A DNA stretch of 64,000 bases from positions 62,001 through 126,000 of the forward strand of contig NZ_JAPMLM010000069.1 in assembly GCF_026410195.1 (NCBI RefSeq), given 5' to 3'. The notes beneath the pieces are model-generated. The model was not told the DNA's origin, did no database searches, and saw nothing but the letters and a program-made list of their open reading frames with translations. Source of the DNA: Xanthomarina sp. F2636L. Its GTDB lineage: Bacteria; Bacteroidota; Bacteroidia; Flavobacteriales; Flavobacteriaceae. Shown in pieces: positions 16,993 to 25,386 of the stretch; positions within the stretch are counted from its first letter, which is position 1; each line of letters opens with the position of its first letter. The position numbers and the translations under genes are program-made.

Positions 16993-18120
16993 TTAATTAA
17001 ATAATTCTAAATTATCGAACCACAAGTCTTTAAGAGCTTCGCCTTTGGTATTAATATAAGTCCAAGACTTCTTTTCTTTCACTCTTGCTAAACCATCTTT
17101 AAATCCTTTAAGATTATTTTTTTGAAAGATTGAAAATCCTCCAGCAGTTATGTCGTATTTTTCTTCGATAACCAATTGTCCTTCGGTATTTATGAAACCC
17201 CATGATTTTGAAGATTTTACAGGCGCTAACCCATCTTCGCTAAATATTTCAGCATCTTTATACTGAAACATTATTATAACGTCTCCTTTGGTATTAATAT
17301 AACCCCATTTTTTATCTTTCATTACAGGAGCTAATCCATTAATAAAAGCCCGAGCTTTATCGTAAGTAGGTTCTATAATCCATTCTCCATTTTTATTGAT
17401 ATAGCCCATTTTGTCTCCTTTCTTGGCATAAGTATATTCAGAATTATTAGAAAAATCCCAAATCTTTTCTGCTCCAGAAACAATTTTAAACTCCTTGTTA
17501 ATAATAAGGCCATGGCTATCACCAAGTTGTGCGACTATATTTCCATCGTAATAATTACTAACTCCGTCGTATTCTGTTTTTACTAAATAGTTTCCAGAAG
17601 GATCGATTAATCCCCATTTTTCATTCTCCAGAACTTTGGCATAACCATTTTCAAAGTTGAAAACTTTTTTAAATTTTGTTGGAACAACAACTTCACCTTT
17701 AGTATTAATAAAACCAACTTGATCTTCTTGTCTTATTATGGCAAAGCCATTCTTAAAATCGTATAATTTTTCCGTTGAAACATTTGTAAGAGTAGGCTCT
17801 CCTTTGGTATTAATATAAAACCACTCTTTGTCTTTTAAAACAACAGCAATACCAGAGTTAAATTCTTTGGTTTTATCGAAAGCAGGTTGAATGACCCATT
17901 CGCCTTTACGGTTTATAAAACCCCAGGTTTTTCCATCGTTAGAAGCTTCAGCTAAATCTTCCGAGAAATTTTTAGCTACTTTAAATTTGGGTTCTATTTG
18001 CCAGTCTCCTGTTTTAGTTATATATCCGTATTTACCACTTTGATTAGCAAGAGCTAATTCCTGAGCGTGAATATTTATGCTTAAAAAAAGCAGTCCGAAT
18101 AATAGTAATTTAGTTTTCAT
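16993..18120 (-). CDS. Secreted WG-repeat protein
   Basis: A 375-residue protein with a signal peptide (MKTKLLLFGLLFLSINIHAQ) followed by about ten WG repeats, each roughly 35 residues. Typical units are KWGYINTKGD, SWGFINTEG and KMGYINKNGEW. WG repeats fold as beta strands and probably mediate binding, and no enzyme motif is present. It lies between fabG (29-base gap) and the ammonia-lyase gene (16-base gap), all on the same strand, so it is carried within the pigment operon. Its export by signal peptide contrasts with the cytoplasmic enzymes around it. Confidence 0.88.
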   Translation of the reverse strand: MKTKLLLFGLLFLSINIHAQELALANQSGKYGYITKTGDWQIEPKFKVAKNFSEDLAEASNDGKTWGFINRKGEWVIQPAFDKTKEFNSGIAVVLKDKEWFYINTKGEPTLTNVSTEKLYDFKNGFAIIRQEDQVGFINTKGEVVVPTKFKKVFNFENGYAKVLENEKWGLIDPSGNYLVKTEYDGVSNYYDGNIVAQLGDSHGLIINKEFKIVSGAEKIWDFSNNSEYTYAKKGDKMGYINKNGEWIIEPTYDKARAFINGLAPVMKDKKWGYINTKGDVIIMFQYKDAEIFSEDGLAPVKSSKSWGFINTEGQLVIEEKYDITAGGFSIFQKNNLKGFKDGLARVKEKKSWTYINTKGEALKDLWFDNLELFN

Positions 18121-18136
18121 AATTTATAATTTGATT

Positions 18137-19663
18137 TTATGTTTTATTGTTAATGATATAATCTTTAACAAGGTTAACATAAGGATACATAATAACGTCT
18201 TCTGTAAAGATAGGAACTAAATTTCTAATTTCATCGTACATTTTTTTAGTTTTTGAAGAGACTTTGTCTTGAACTTGAAGATACTCAATTGCTTGTACAA
18301 TGGTGATTAGTTCAATAGCCAAAACTTCATAGGCATTTTCAATGACTTTTTTAGTAATCAGGGCAGCATTTGTTCCCATACTAACAATATCTTGATTGTC
18401 GTTATTGTTAGGAATACTGTGTATATACATTGGGTTGGAAAGTGTCTGATTTTCAGCAGTTGTAGAAGTAGCCGTAAATTGAACGCCTTGCATTCCAAAG
18501 TTTAAACCTAATTTCCCAAGGTTAACAAATGGTGGAAGCATATTGTTAAGGCTTGAATTAAGTAAGTAGTTAAGTTGTCTTTCAGAAAGCATACTTAATT
18601 TGGTAACAACTATTTTAAGTTTGTCCATTTCTAAAGAGACATAATCTCCATGAAAATTTCCTCCATGATAGACGTGTTTTTTTTCTACATTAACTATCGG
18701 GTTGTCGTTGGCAGAATTTACTTCTTCAATTAAAATATTCTCAACGTTGTTAAGGGTGTCTATTACAGGGCCTAAAATTTGTGGCACACAACGCAAAGAA
18801 TAATATTCTTGAACTTTGTCTTCAAAAATAGAAACGTTATCGTTTTTAGAGTATAAATGATGCTCTCTTTTTCTGGTAAGTTGACTGTCTTTTAAATGTT
18901 CACGCATGGCTTCGGCAATGTTGCGTTGTCCAGCATGTCTTTTAGATTGATTTAATTCGTAGGAAAGATGGTCGTCGTATGCTTTTACAATTTCGTTTAT
19001 GGCGGCCGATGCAGAAGTCATCCAACCCAATAATTGTCTTGAGTAAATAGCGTTTACTATTCCAATCCCTGTCATAACTGAAGTGCCATTCATTAAAGCT
19101 AAACCTTCACGTAATTCTACAGAAATAGGTTTTAAGTCTAAGGTTTTAAACACCTCTTGTGTAGCTTTTCTTTCACCTTTATAAAAAACTTCACCTTCAC
19201 CAATTAATACTAGTGCCAAATGCGCTAATTGTACTAAATCTCCACTAGCACCTACACCACCATGTTCGTATATTAATGGGGTTATATCTTTATTTATTAG
19301 TTCTGTCATTAATTCGATAACAGAAACATGGACTCCAGAATTTCCTAAAGACAAGGTGTTTAACCTTGCAAGCATAGCTGCTTTCACATACATAGGAGCA
19401 ATGGGTTGCCCGGTTCCAGAAGCGTGACTTCTAATTAAATTATATTGCAATTGAATACGTTCAGAATCTTTAATTTTATATTGTGCCATGGGTCCAAAAC
19501 CTGTGTTAACACCATATATTACTTTATCTTCTGAGAATTTTTTTAGGAAATTAAAACTATTTTCTACAGTTTTATATACCTGATTATCAATTTGTATTTG
19601 GCTACCTTCAAAAATAACTTTATAAAAATCTTCTATTCCTAATGTCCCGTTAAATGTTAGCAT
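18137..19663 (-). CDS. Tyrosine ammonia-lyase (flexirubin starter unit)
   Basis: A 508-residue aromatic amino acid ammonia-lyase. The MIO cofactor precursor Ala-Ser-Gly is at 139-141 (GGVGASGDLVQLAH), the catalytic Tyr at Y50 (VIYGVNTGFGP), and the substrate loop is NLIRSHASGTG (S79-H80). The sequence is very close throughout, from memory, to the Flavobacterium johnsoniae tyrosine ammonia-lyase, which also carries Ser-His there and is tyrosine-specific. It converts tyrosine to 4-coumarate, the aryl starter of flexirubin. First gene of the minus-strand operon. A generic annotation would call it histidine ammonia-lyase. Confidence 0.9.
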   Translation of the reverse strand: MLTFNGTLGIEDFYKVIFEGSQIQIDNQVYKTVENSFNFLKKFSEDKVIYGVNTGFGPMAQYKIKDSERIQLQYNLIRSHASGTGQPIAPMYVKAAMLARLNTLSLGNSGVHVSVIELMTELINKDITPLIYEHGGVGASGDLVQLAHLALVLIGEGEVFYKGERKATQEVFKTLDLKPISVELREGLALMNGTSVMTGIGIVNAIYSRQLLGWMTSASAAINEIVKAYDDHLSYELNQSKRHAGQRNIAEAMREHLKDSQLTRKREHHLYSKNDNVSIFEDKVQEYYSLRCVPQILGPVIDTLNNVENILIEEVNSANDNPIVNVEKKHVYHGGNFHGDYVSLEMDKLKIVVTKLSMLSERQLNYLLNSSLNNMLPPFVNLGKLGLNFGMQGVQFTATSTTAENQTLSNPMYIHSIPNNNDNQDIVSMGTNAALITKKVIENAYEVLAIELITIVQAIEYLQVQDKVSSKTKKMYDEIRNLVPIFTEDVIMYPYVNLVKDYIINNKT

Positions 19664-19771
19664 CTATAATTTATTCAGTAATTTTATAATTAAAATTTTA
19701 ATAACTTAAACTAAAGTAGTTATTTTGGATTGCAAATTTATAATAATTAATGAATTAATACTACAAAGACC

Positions 19772-21022
19772 ATGAACGATATGCATGTTGATGTTTTAAT
19801 CATAGGCGCAGGGCCATCTGGCTGTGTTGCAGCAGCTTACTTGAATAAACAAGGCTATAATATTAAGGTTGTTGAAAAAAGCGTGTTTCCTAGATTTGTA
19901 ATAGGGGAAAGTTTATTACCCAGATGTATGGATCATTTTGATGAGGTTGACCTTTTGGACTGCTTAAAAGCTGCTAATTTTGAATTGAAACCAGGCGCTC
20001 GTTTTTTAAGAGGAGACATTGTTTGTAATTTCGATTTTGGTGATAAACATACGGAAGGTTGGGATTGGACATGGCAAGTGCCAAGAGCCGATTTTGATGA
20101 TATTTTGGCCAAAGAAATAATTAAAAATGGTGTGGATGTGTCTTTCAACCATGAAGTAATTGATGTTGACATTGCTGCAGATGGTACTTCTAGAACAACG
20201 GTAAAAGATGAACATGGAAACTCTTATGCTATTCGTGCCAAGTATATTATAGATTCTAGTGGTTACGGACGTGTATTGCCAAGGTTATTAGATTTAGATA
20301 AACCTTCGGCTTTGCCAGACCATTCGTCACTTTTCACTCATGTAAAAGATGTGAACAGAGCAGAAGGTGAAGAAGGCACGCTAATTACTTTTGATGTTCT
20401 GGATAAAGATACTTGGTTTTGGGTTATTCCGTTTTCTAATGGAAATACCAGTTTGGGTTTTGTTAGTAAAACAAAATACATGGATACTTTTAAAGGTAGC
20501 ACGACCGAAAGAATGCAAGAAATGTTAAAACTGTCTGATTATTATTATGATAGATTTAAAGATGTCGATTTTTTATTCGAACCAATTAATATAAAAAACT
20601 ATTCAAAATCTGTAAAACATTTATATGGAAAAGGTTTTGCTTTAACAGGAAACAGTGCCGAGTTTTTAGACCCAGTATTTTCTTCGGGAGTTACTTTTGC
20701 TACAGAATCTGCTCTGCTATCTGCTAAATTGATTTCTAGGGAATTAAAAGGCGAAAAAGTGGATTGGGAAACAGATTATTCTGATTATATAAAATCTGGA
20801 GTGGCCGTTTTTGCGACCTATGTTAAGGAATGGTACACAGGAAATTTACAAACCTTGTTTTTTCACAGACCAGAAAACTTAGAAGTTAAAAGACAAATTT
20901 GTGCTGTTTTGGCTGGGTATGTTTGGGATCAAACTAATCCGTTTGTAAAAAAACACGACAGAATAGTTAAGACTTTAGCTCATTTAATAGAAATGGGAAA
21001 TGAAAAAAGCGAGTCCAATTAG
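19772..21022 (+). CDS. FAD-dependent oxidoreductase, halogenase/monooxygenase-like
   Basis: A 416-residue flavoprotein. The FAD-binding fingerprint is IIGAGPSGCVAAAYL (residues 8-22), and VEKSVFPRFVIGESLLPR is the typical tryptophan-halogenase-like/geranylgeranyl-reductase-like stretch. GFALTGNSAEFLDPVFSSGV is the second FAD-binding motif. I do not see the WxWxIP halogenase motif, but GWDWTWQVPRADFD lies at a related position. It is divergent from the ammonia-lyase gene, separated by 108 bases. It may hydroxylate or halogenate the aromatic ring, since flexirubins vary in ring chlorination. The terminator stem overlaps its stop codon. Confidence 0.8.
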   Translation: MNDMHVDVLIIGAGPSGCVAAAYLNKQGYNIKVVEKSVFPRFVIGESLLPRCMDHFDEVDLLDCLKAANFELKPGARFLRGDIVCNFDFGDKHTEGWDWTWQVPRADFDDILAKEIIKNGVDVSFNHEVIDVDIAADGTSRTTVKDEHGNSYAIRAKYIIDSSGYGRVLPRLLDLDKPSALPDHSSLFTHVKDVNRAEGEEGTLITFDVLDKDTWFWVIPFSNGNTSLGFVSKTKYMDTFKGSTTERMQEMLKLSDYYYDRFKDVDFLFEPINIKNYSKSVKHLYGKGFALTGNSAEFLDPVFSSGVTFATESALLSAKLISRELKGEKVDWETDYSDYIKSGVAVFATYVKEWYTGNLQTLFFHRPENLEVKRQICAVLAGYVWDQTNPFVKKHDRIVKTLAHLIEMGNEKSESN

Positions 21023-21035
21023 GCTCGCTTTTTTT
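21003..21035 (+). terminator. Rho-independent terminator overlapping the stop of the FAD oxidoreductase gene
   Basis: An 11-bp stem AAAAAAGCGAG / CTCGCTTTTTT with a 10-base loop, then more T. The stop codon TAG lies in the loop. Because the stem is flanked by A on one side and T on the other it could also terminate the minus-strand gene at 21053-21655. Confidence 0.8.
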
Positions 21036-21052
21036 AAATTTTAATGTGCTAA

Positions 21053-21655
21053 TTACTTAGCTCTTTTGCTTATGTCTTTAGCTAGAGTTTTTGCTAATTT
21101 AGCATAAGCTTCTGAGATTCTGTAGCCAGAATCATAATCGTAACCCATGGCACCACTACCTTCAGCTTTTGTGTATTTTACCGAAAATATAACTGTGTCT
21201 GGATTGTCGTTTTTGTAAACTGAAATAACTGCATCTATTTTAGAATTTTGTCTTTTTATACCAACATTATATCCAGCATACATAAAAGTGGTATGAATTT
21301 TCATGGTGTATTCAGCGTCAGCTAAATCCTTATCCACTTTAACTTCGTCATCGTCAAAACGCTTATTAAAAGACTCAATAAACTTTGGTTCGTAACGGTC
21401 TGCTCTGTCTGCAAACCAAGATGCTTTAAACTGTTCTCCAGTTCCAGGCTCTTTTTCGTCACGTTTAGCCATTTTGTCTTTTAAAAATTCTTCTTCAGAA
21501 TCGTATTTAGGAATTTCAAGGTTTGAGTAATCAAACTCTAAATTGTAAGCAGAAATGTCTTTTAAGTTTTTCCAATCTCCTTCTTCAACCTTAGATTTTT
21601 GAGAAAATACAATAGTACTGGAAAGTAAGAATGCAATAAATAATATTTTGTTCAT
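21053..21655 (-). CDS. Secreted protein of unknown function
   Basis: A 200-residue protein with a signal peptide (MNKILFIAFLLSSTIVFSQ). The mature part is rich in charged residues, with an acidic/aromatic middle and a C-terminal stretch MKIHTTFMYAGYNVG followed by a likely beta-rich region. No Cys after the signal, so periplasmic or secreted. I do not recognise a family. It is convergent with the FAD oxidoreductase gene and follows the 555-residue secreted protein gene by about 86 bases, possibly on the same transcript. Confidence 0.72.
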   Translation of the reverse strand: MNKILFIAFLLSSTIVFSQKSKVEEGDWKNLKDISAYNLEFDYSNLEIPKYDSEEEFLKDKMAKRDEKEPGTGEQFKASWFADRADRYEPKFIESFNKRFDDDEVKVDKDLADAEYTMKIHTTFMYAGYNVGIKRQNSKIDAVISVYKNDNPDTVIFSVKYTKAEGSGAMGYDYDSGYRISEAYAKLAKTLAKDISKRAK

Positions 21656-21741
21656 GATTATAGTTTTAAATAATTATATGGCTAATGTAGTATAACTTAA
21701 GTTGTAATAACATACGTAGAATTACGTATTTGTATATTATT

Positions 21742-23409
21742 TTATTTTACACTTATTTTAACAAGAACATCCTCTTTTTTCTTTTTGTATACTTCAACGA
21801 TAAATGCCGAATCGGATATTTTTATTACTCGATTTGTGGAAAATTGATGTGCATTAAAATCTTCAGTTAAATTTCGTGTGTCAAATACGCTACCTTTAGT
21901 TACTTCGCCACTAACATCATTTATTTTATAAGATGTAAAATAACCACCTTTTCCATCGCTGTGTTTATGTGGGAATTCATTTTTAGGTAATTCCATGTTT
22001 TTTACGTTGTCTAAAAACAAAAGATAATGATAGCTTGAAGTGCTTAAATAGGTATAAGACATGCCTCCTATACCTTTTTTTCCAATTTGTTTTTTAGGGA
22101 TTTTATTCATCCAAGCCAAAGTCCCATCCGGATTAATTTTTGTTATTAAAATATTGTAGTAATGGTATGTATAATAAACAGATTTTTGTGTGCGATGCTC
22201 AACCATAAAATATTGTTCGCCTACCATTGTTAGACTTCCATCGTTATGGATAATTAAGTCTCTCAAGACCATGTTTTGTAATTCTGCTTCGCCTTCTTCC
22301 TCCTTGTCTTTGTTTTTTTCTTTAGCTCTATCGCTTATGTACATGTTTATTACTTCTAGAGGAATTTCTTGAGTATAGGTTTTTAAAACCTCACCTTCTT
22401 TGGATAGCTTAAAAATTACAATCCCATCAGCACTGCTTTTATTATGCTTTTTACTAATAAAATTTCCTTTTAATAATCCTTTATTATAATAGCTTGCACA
22501 AAATAATTGATTGTTTTTAGATTCAAAAAGACTTATTCCGTTTATAAAAATACCATCCAATTCTATTTTTGTTTTGGCTATGTCGCTCTGACCTTGTAAT
22601 AATCTAAAAAGTTCAATATGATAGTTAGCTTGTTCGTCTCTTTTTTTCTTTTTATCTTCATTACTATCATCCTTAAAAACTTTAGAAAGTATATAACCTC
22701 TGCCCTCATTATCTACAGCAAAGTCTAATAAATCCATTCTTCTTTCTGTATAGGGCATTTTAAATTCTTTGTTCCAAATTGGAGTCATATCAGAATTATA
22801 TACATTTACGCCAATAATATCATGACTTTTAGTGTCTCTTTTTACTTCAGGTTTTTTTCGGTATTGAATTAATATTTTAGTTGAATCTTCTGAAGTTAAA
22901 ATATCAAATTTATCAACGGTTGCCATAGAAAAGGGGATTCCCATAACAGATACAAGCGTTAAAAAGGAACCAGCAAGTTTGCCTTCTACATCGGCAACTT
23001 GTACTGGTTCGCCAATAATTTTAGCCGTATTTACATCTATAGTTAAATAATATAAGCGTTCACGTTGCGTTTTTCTTCCTGACCAAGACGAATAAAAAAA
23101 GTAAATTTTATTCTGAAGTTGTTTCATCCCTTCTGGATGATAATTATCTGGAAGAATATCTTTCTCATCGTATTCTTTTCTAATCAATTCTTTGAGCGAT
23201 TTTGTATCAAATTGTTGAATGTAGATAGATTTCTTTCTCATTTTTATGGAGACCATTTTGTCTTGATGTACAAAGTATTTTTTATAACCATCGATAACTT
23301 CGTAAGGCTCACTTACTTCATAAGAATAATCTTCTGAAGCTGTGATTTGAGAATAAGAATTAAAAGAAAAAGCTATTAAGAATAATAGAAATAAGTAATT
23401 TTTTTTCAT
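21742..23409 (-). CDS. Large secreted protein of unknown function, beta-propeller-like
   Basis: A 555-residue protein with a signal peptide (MKKNYLFLLFLIAFSFNSYS). The repetitive pattern of short strands with segments such as GRGYILSKVF, NGISLFESKNNQLF and IHNDGSLTMVGEQYF suggests a six- or seven-bladed propeller. There is a Lys/Asp/Glu-rich low-complexity loop near DSNEDKKKKRDEQ. No catalytic motif was found. It is followed on the same strand by the other unknown secreted protein. Confidence 0.72.
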   Translation of the reverse strand: MKKNYLFLLFLIAFSFNSYSQITASEDYSYEVSEPYEVIDGYKKYFVHQDKMVSIKMRKKSIYIQQFDTKSLKELIRKEYDEKDILPDNYHPEGMKQLQNKIYFFYSSWSGRKTQRERLYYLTIDVNTAKIIGEPVQVADVEGKLAGSFLTLVSVMGIPFSMATVDKFDILTSEDSTKILIQYRKKPEVKRDTKSHDIIGVNVYNSDMTPIWNKEFKMPYTERRMDLLDFAVDNEGRGYILSKVFKDDSNEDKKKKRDEQANYHIELFRLLQGQSDIAKTKIELDGIFINGISLFESKNNQLFCASYYNKGLLKGNFISKKHNKSSADGIVIFKLSKEGEVLKTYTQEIPLEVINMYISDRAKEKNKDKEEEGEAELQNMVLRDLIIHNDGSLTMVGEQYFMVEHRTQKSVYYTYHYYNILITKINPDGTLAWMNKIPKKQIGKKGIGGMSYTYLSTSSYHYLLFLDNVKNMELPKNEFPHKHSDGKGGYFTSYKINDVSGEVTKGSVFDTRNLTEDFNAHQFSTNRVIKISDSAFIVEVYKKKKEDVLVKISVK

Positions 23410-23528
23410 GGGGATTTTGGTTTATTAGGGGATATGTTGGGTCTAAAAATATATAATTAGAATCATATAAATTTAAAATAAAGCACTTTTCTAAGATTGC
23501 TTATTAGGACTTGGTAAAGATGTTTAAC

Positions 23529-23557
23529 AAAAAAAGCGAACTCAAATAAGCTCGCTA
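23529..23557 (-). terminator. Possible terminator for the threonine dehydrogenase gene
   Basis: On the minus strand a 5-bp stem AGCGA / TCGCT with a 12-base loop is followed by a run of seven T. It lies about 120 bases beyond the stop at 23679. The stem is short, so this is tentative. Confidence 0.4.
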
Positions 23558-23678
23558 GTACGATTGTTGTTTTGTTTCTTTCTGGTTATAAGAAACTTAT
23601 GTTAATTTCTTTTTTTGTGAACCACAAATATGTTCTAGTCTAAAAGCTACAATATTAAATTGCTTATAGATTAAAGGT

Positions 23679-24638
23679 CTAATTTTTTTGAAGTACCTTT
23701 TTTTCAAGATTGGTAAGCATTTCAGAAGTAATATCATCTAAAGAAAAGCTGTGTTCCCAATTCCAGTCCACACGAGCTTTAGAATCGTCTATGCTGTTTG
23801 GCCAAGTATCAGCAATTTTTTGTCTAAAATCTGGATTATAAGTTATTGTAAACTCTGGAAGGTGTTTTTGTATAGATTGAGTTATGTCTTTAGGAGTAAA
23901 ACTTAATGCTGACAGGTTGTAGGATGATCTAATTTTTATGTTTTCAGGTTTGGCATCCATAATATCTATAGTTGCTTTAATGGCATCGTCCATAAACATC
24001 ATTGGAAGCTCTGTGTCTTCAGATAAAAAACACTCGTATGTTTTTTCAGCTATGGCTTTATGGTAAATTTCAACAGCGTAATCTGTAGTGCCTCCACCAG
24101 GCATTGTTTTCCAACTTATTATTCCTGGGTAACGAATACTTCTTACGTCTACGCCGTACTGTTTATTATAATATTCGCACCAACGTTCTCCAACTTGTTT
24201 GGTCATTCCGTAGACTGTAGAAGGTTCCATAATGGTGTATTGTGGGGTCTGTTCTTTGGGTGTTGTGGGTCCAAAAACAGCAATACTTGAAGGCCAAAAT
24301 AATTTTTTAATAAAACCTTCTTTGGCTAAATTTAAAACGTGAAACAAAGACTCCATATTTAAATCCCAAGCTTTCATAGGATATTTTTCTCCAGTTGCGC
24401 TCAACATGGCTGCCATTAAATATACTGTATTTATCTCGTGTTTATCTATACAAACTTTTACAGATGTGTAATCTTGAGCGTCTAAAATCTCGAAAGTTCC
24501 AGAATTTACTATATCTAGATTAGTATAACTTATATCGCTGGCAATTACATTATCTTTTCCGTGGATGCTTCTTAACTTATGTGTTAATTCGGATCCTATT
24601 TGGCCACAAGCACCAATAATTAATATTTTAGGAGTCAT
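23679..24638 (-). CDS. L-threonine 3-dehydrogenase, SDR type
   Basis: A 319-residue extended SDR enzyme. The NAD loop is IIGACGQIGSEL (6-17), and the catalytic Tyr-Lys pair is in YGMTK. The segments WPSSIAVFGPTTP, RYPGIISWKTMPGGGTTDYA and ELPMMFMDDAI are hallmarks of the short-chain threonine dehydrogenases of archaea and flavobacteria, which are related to UDP-galactose epimerases. It oxidises threonine to 2-amino-3-oxobutyrate with NAD. A TAnnTTTG box is 24-31 bases upstream of the ATG. Confidence 0.88.
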   Translation of the reverse strand: MTPKILIIGACGQIGSELTHKLRSIHGKDNVIASDISYTNLDIVNSGTFEILDAQDYTSVKVCIDKHEINTVYLMAAMLSATGEKYPMKAWDLNMESLFHVLNLAKEGFIKKLFWPSSIAVFGPTTPKEQTPQYTIMEPSTVYGMTKQVGERWCEYYNKQYGVDVRSIRYPGIISWKTMPGGGTTDYAVEIYHKAIAEKTYECFLSEDTELPMMFMDDAIKATIDIMDAKPENIKIRSSYNLSALSFTPKDITQSIQKHLPEFTITYNPDFRQKIADTWPNSIDDSKARVDWNWEHSFSLDDITSEMLTNLEKKVLQKN

Positions 24639-24661
24639 ATTATTGAAGGTTTTATAATATT

Positions 24662-24669
24662 CAAAAATA
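24662..24669 (-). promoter_or_regulatory. Bacteroidota -7 box of the threonine dehydrogenase gene
   Basis: TATTTTTG on the minus strand, a perfect TAnnTTTG, 24 bases upstream of the ATG. No clear -33 TTG at normal spacing. Confidence 0.45.
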
Positions 24670-24765
24670 ACAAGATTTTTGCTGAAGACTTATAAAATTA
24701 ACTTAAAAAAGCACCTTATTTATTAAACAATTGCTAAACAATAGGATGTGAAAACATGAAATCTA

Positions 24766-24773
24766 TATATTTG
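24766..24773 (+). promoter_or_regulatory. Bacteroidota -7 box of the lipoprotein gene
   Basis: TATATTTG, a perfect TAnnTTTG, ends 19 bases before the ATG at 24793. No clear -33 element. Confidence 0.45.
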
Positions 24774-24792
24774 CTATTCAATATAAAATTAT

Positions 24793-25296
24793 ATGAAATT
24801 AGTATTTAATTTTTTCTTGATAACTTGTTTGTTTTCATGCGGAATGGGTAATGAAGAAACAAAAGAACAAGAAGTGCCTTTGCCAACACTTTCCAAACAA
24901 GAGATTAAGAAGTTAAACTACACAGAATACTTGTTAGATTCTAAGGTTAAAGTATTAACAAAAAACTGGATTAAATATAATGAGTTAAACGGGGTTATTT
25001 TAAATATAAAACAAGCCGATTTAACGTATTTTAAAGACAATCATGAAATTCTAGAAGCTTTAATAAACGATTTAAAGCAATCCATTCCAGACAAAGTAAA
25101 TTCTCCAGCCACAATGTCTAGGCTTATTGCTTTAGAAACAAAATTGTACAAACTAGAAAGTGTAGTAAATCTTTCGAACGAAAGTCCAGAAAATATCATG
25201 CTTACCATCAAAGAGGTCTTAGTCTCTTTTTCTAATTTAAATCTTCAAATGAATAAAAAGATAGAAAGAGAATCCCAAAAAATTACAAAACCTTAA
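24793..25296 (+). CDS. Small lipoprotein of unknown function
   Basis: A 167-residue protein with a lipoprotein signal ending in the lipobox LFSC (C16). The mature part is largely alpha-helical, acidic near the N-terminus (NEETKEQEV) and Lys-rich at the C-terminus. No family recognised. It has its own TAnnTTTG box and is divergent from the threonine dehydrogenase gene. The M13 peptidase gene follows 90 bases later on the same strand. Confidence 0.75.
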   Translation: MKLVFNFFLITCLFSCGMGNEETKEQEVPLPTLSKQEIKKLNYTEYLLDSKVKVLTKNWIKYNELNGVILNIKQADLTYFKDNHEILEALINDLKQSIPDKVNSPATMSRLIALETKLYKLESVVNLSNESPENIMLTIKEVLVSFSNLNLQMNKKIERESQKITKP

Positions 25297-25386
25297 TTCT
25301 TAAGGTTTTGTTAATCTTTAATTCACCTAAATATATTACTCTTAATTATTAGTAAATTTCACACTTAAAAATTCAACCTAAACCCT

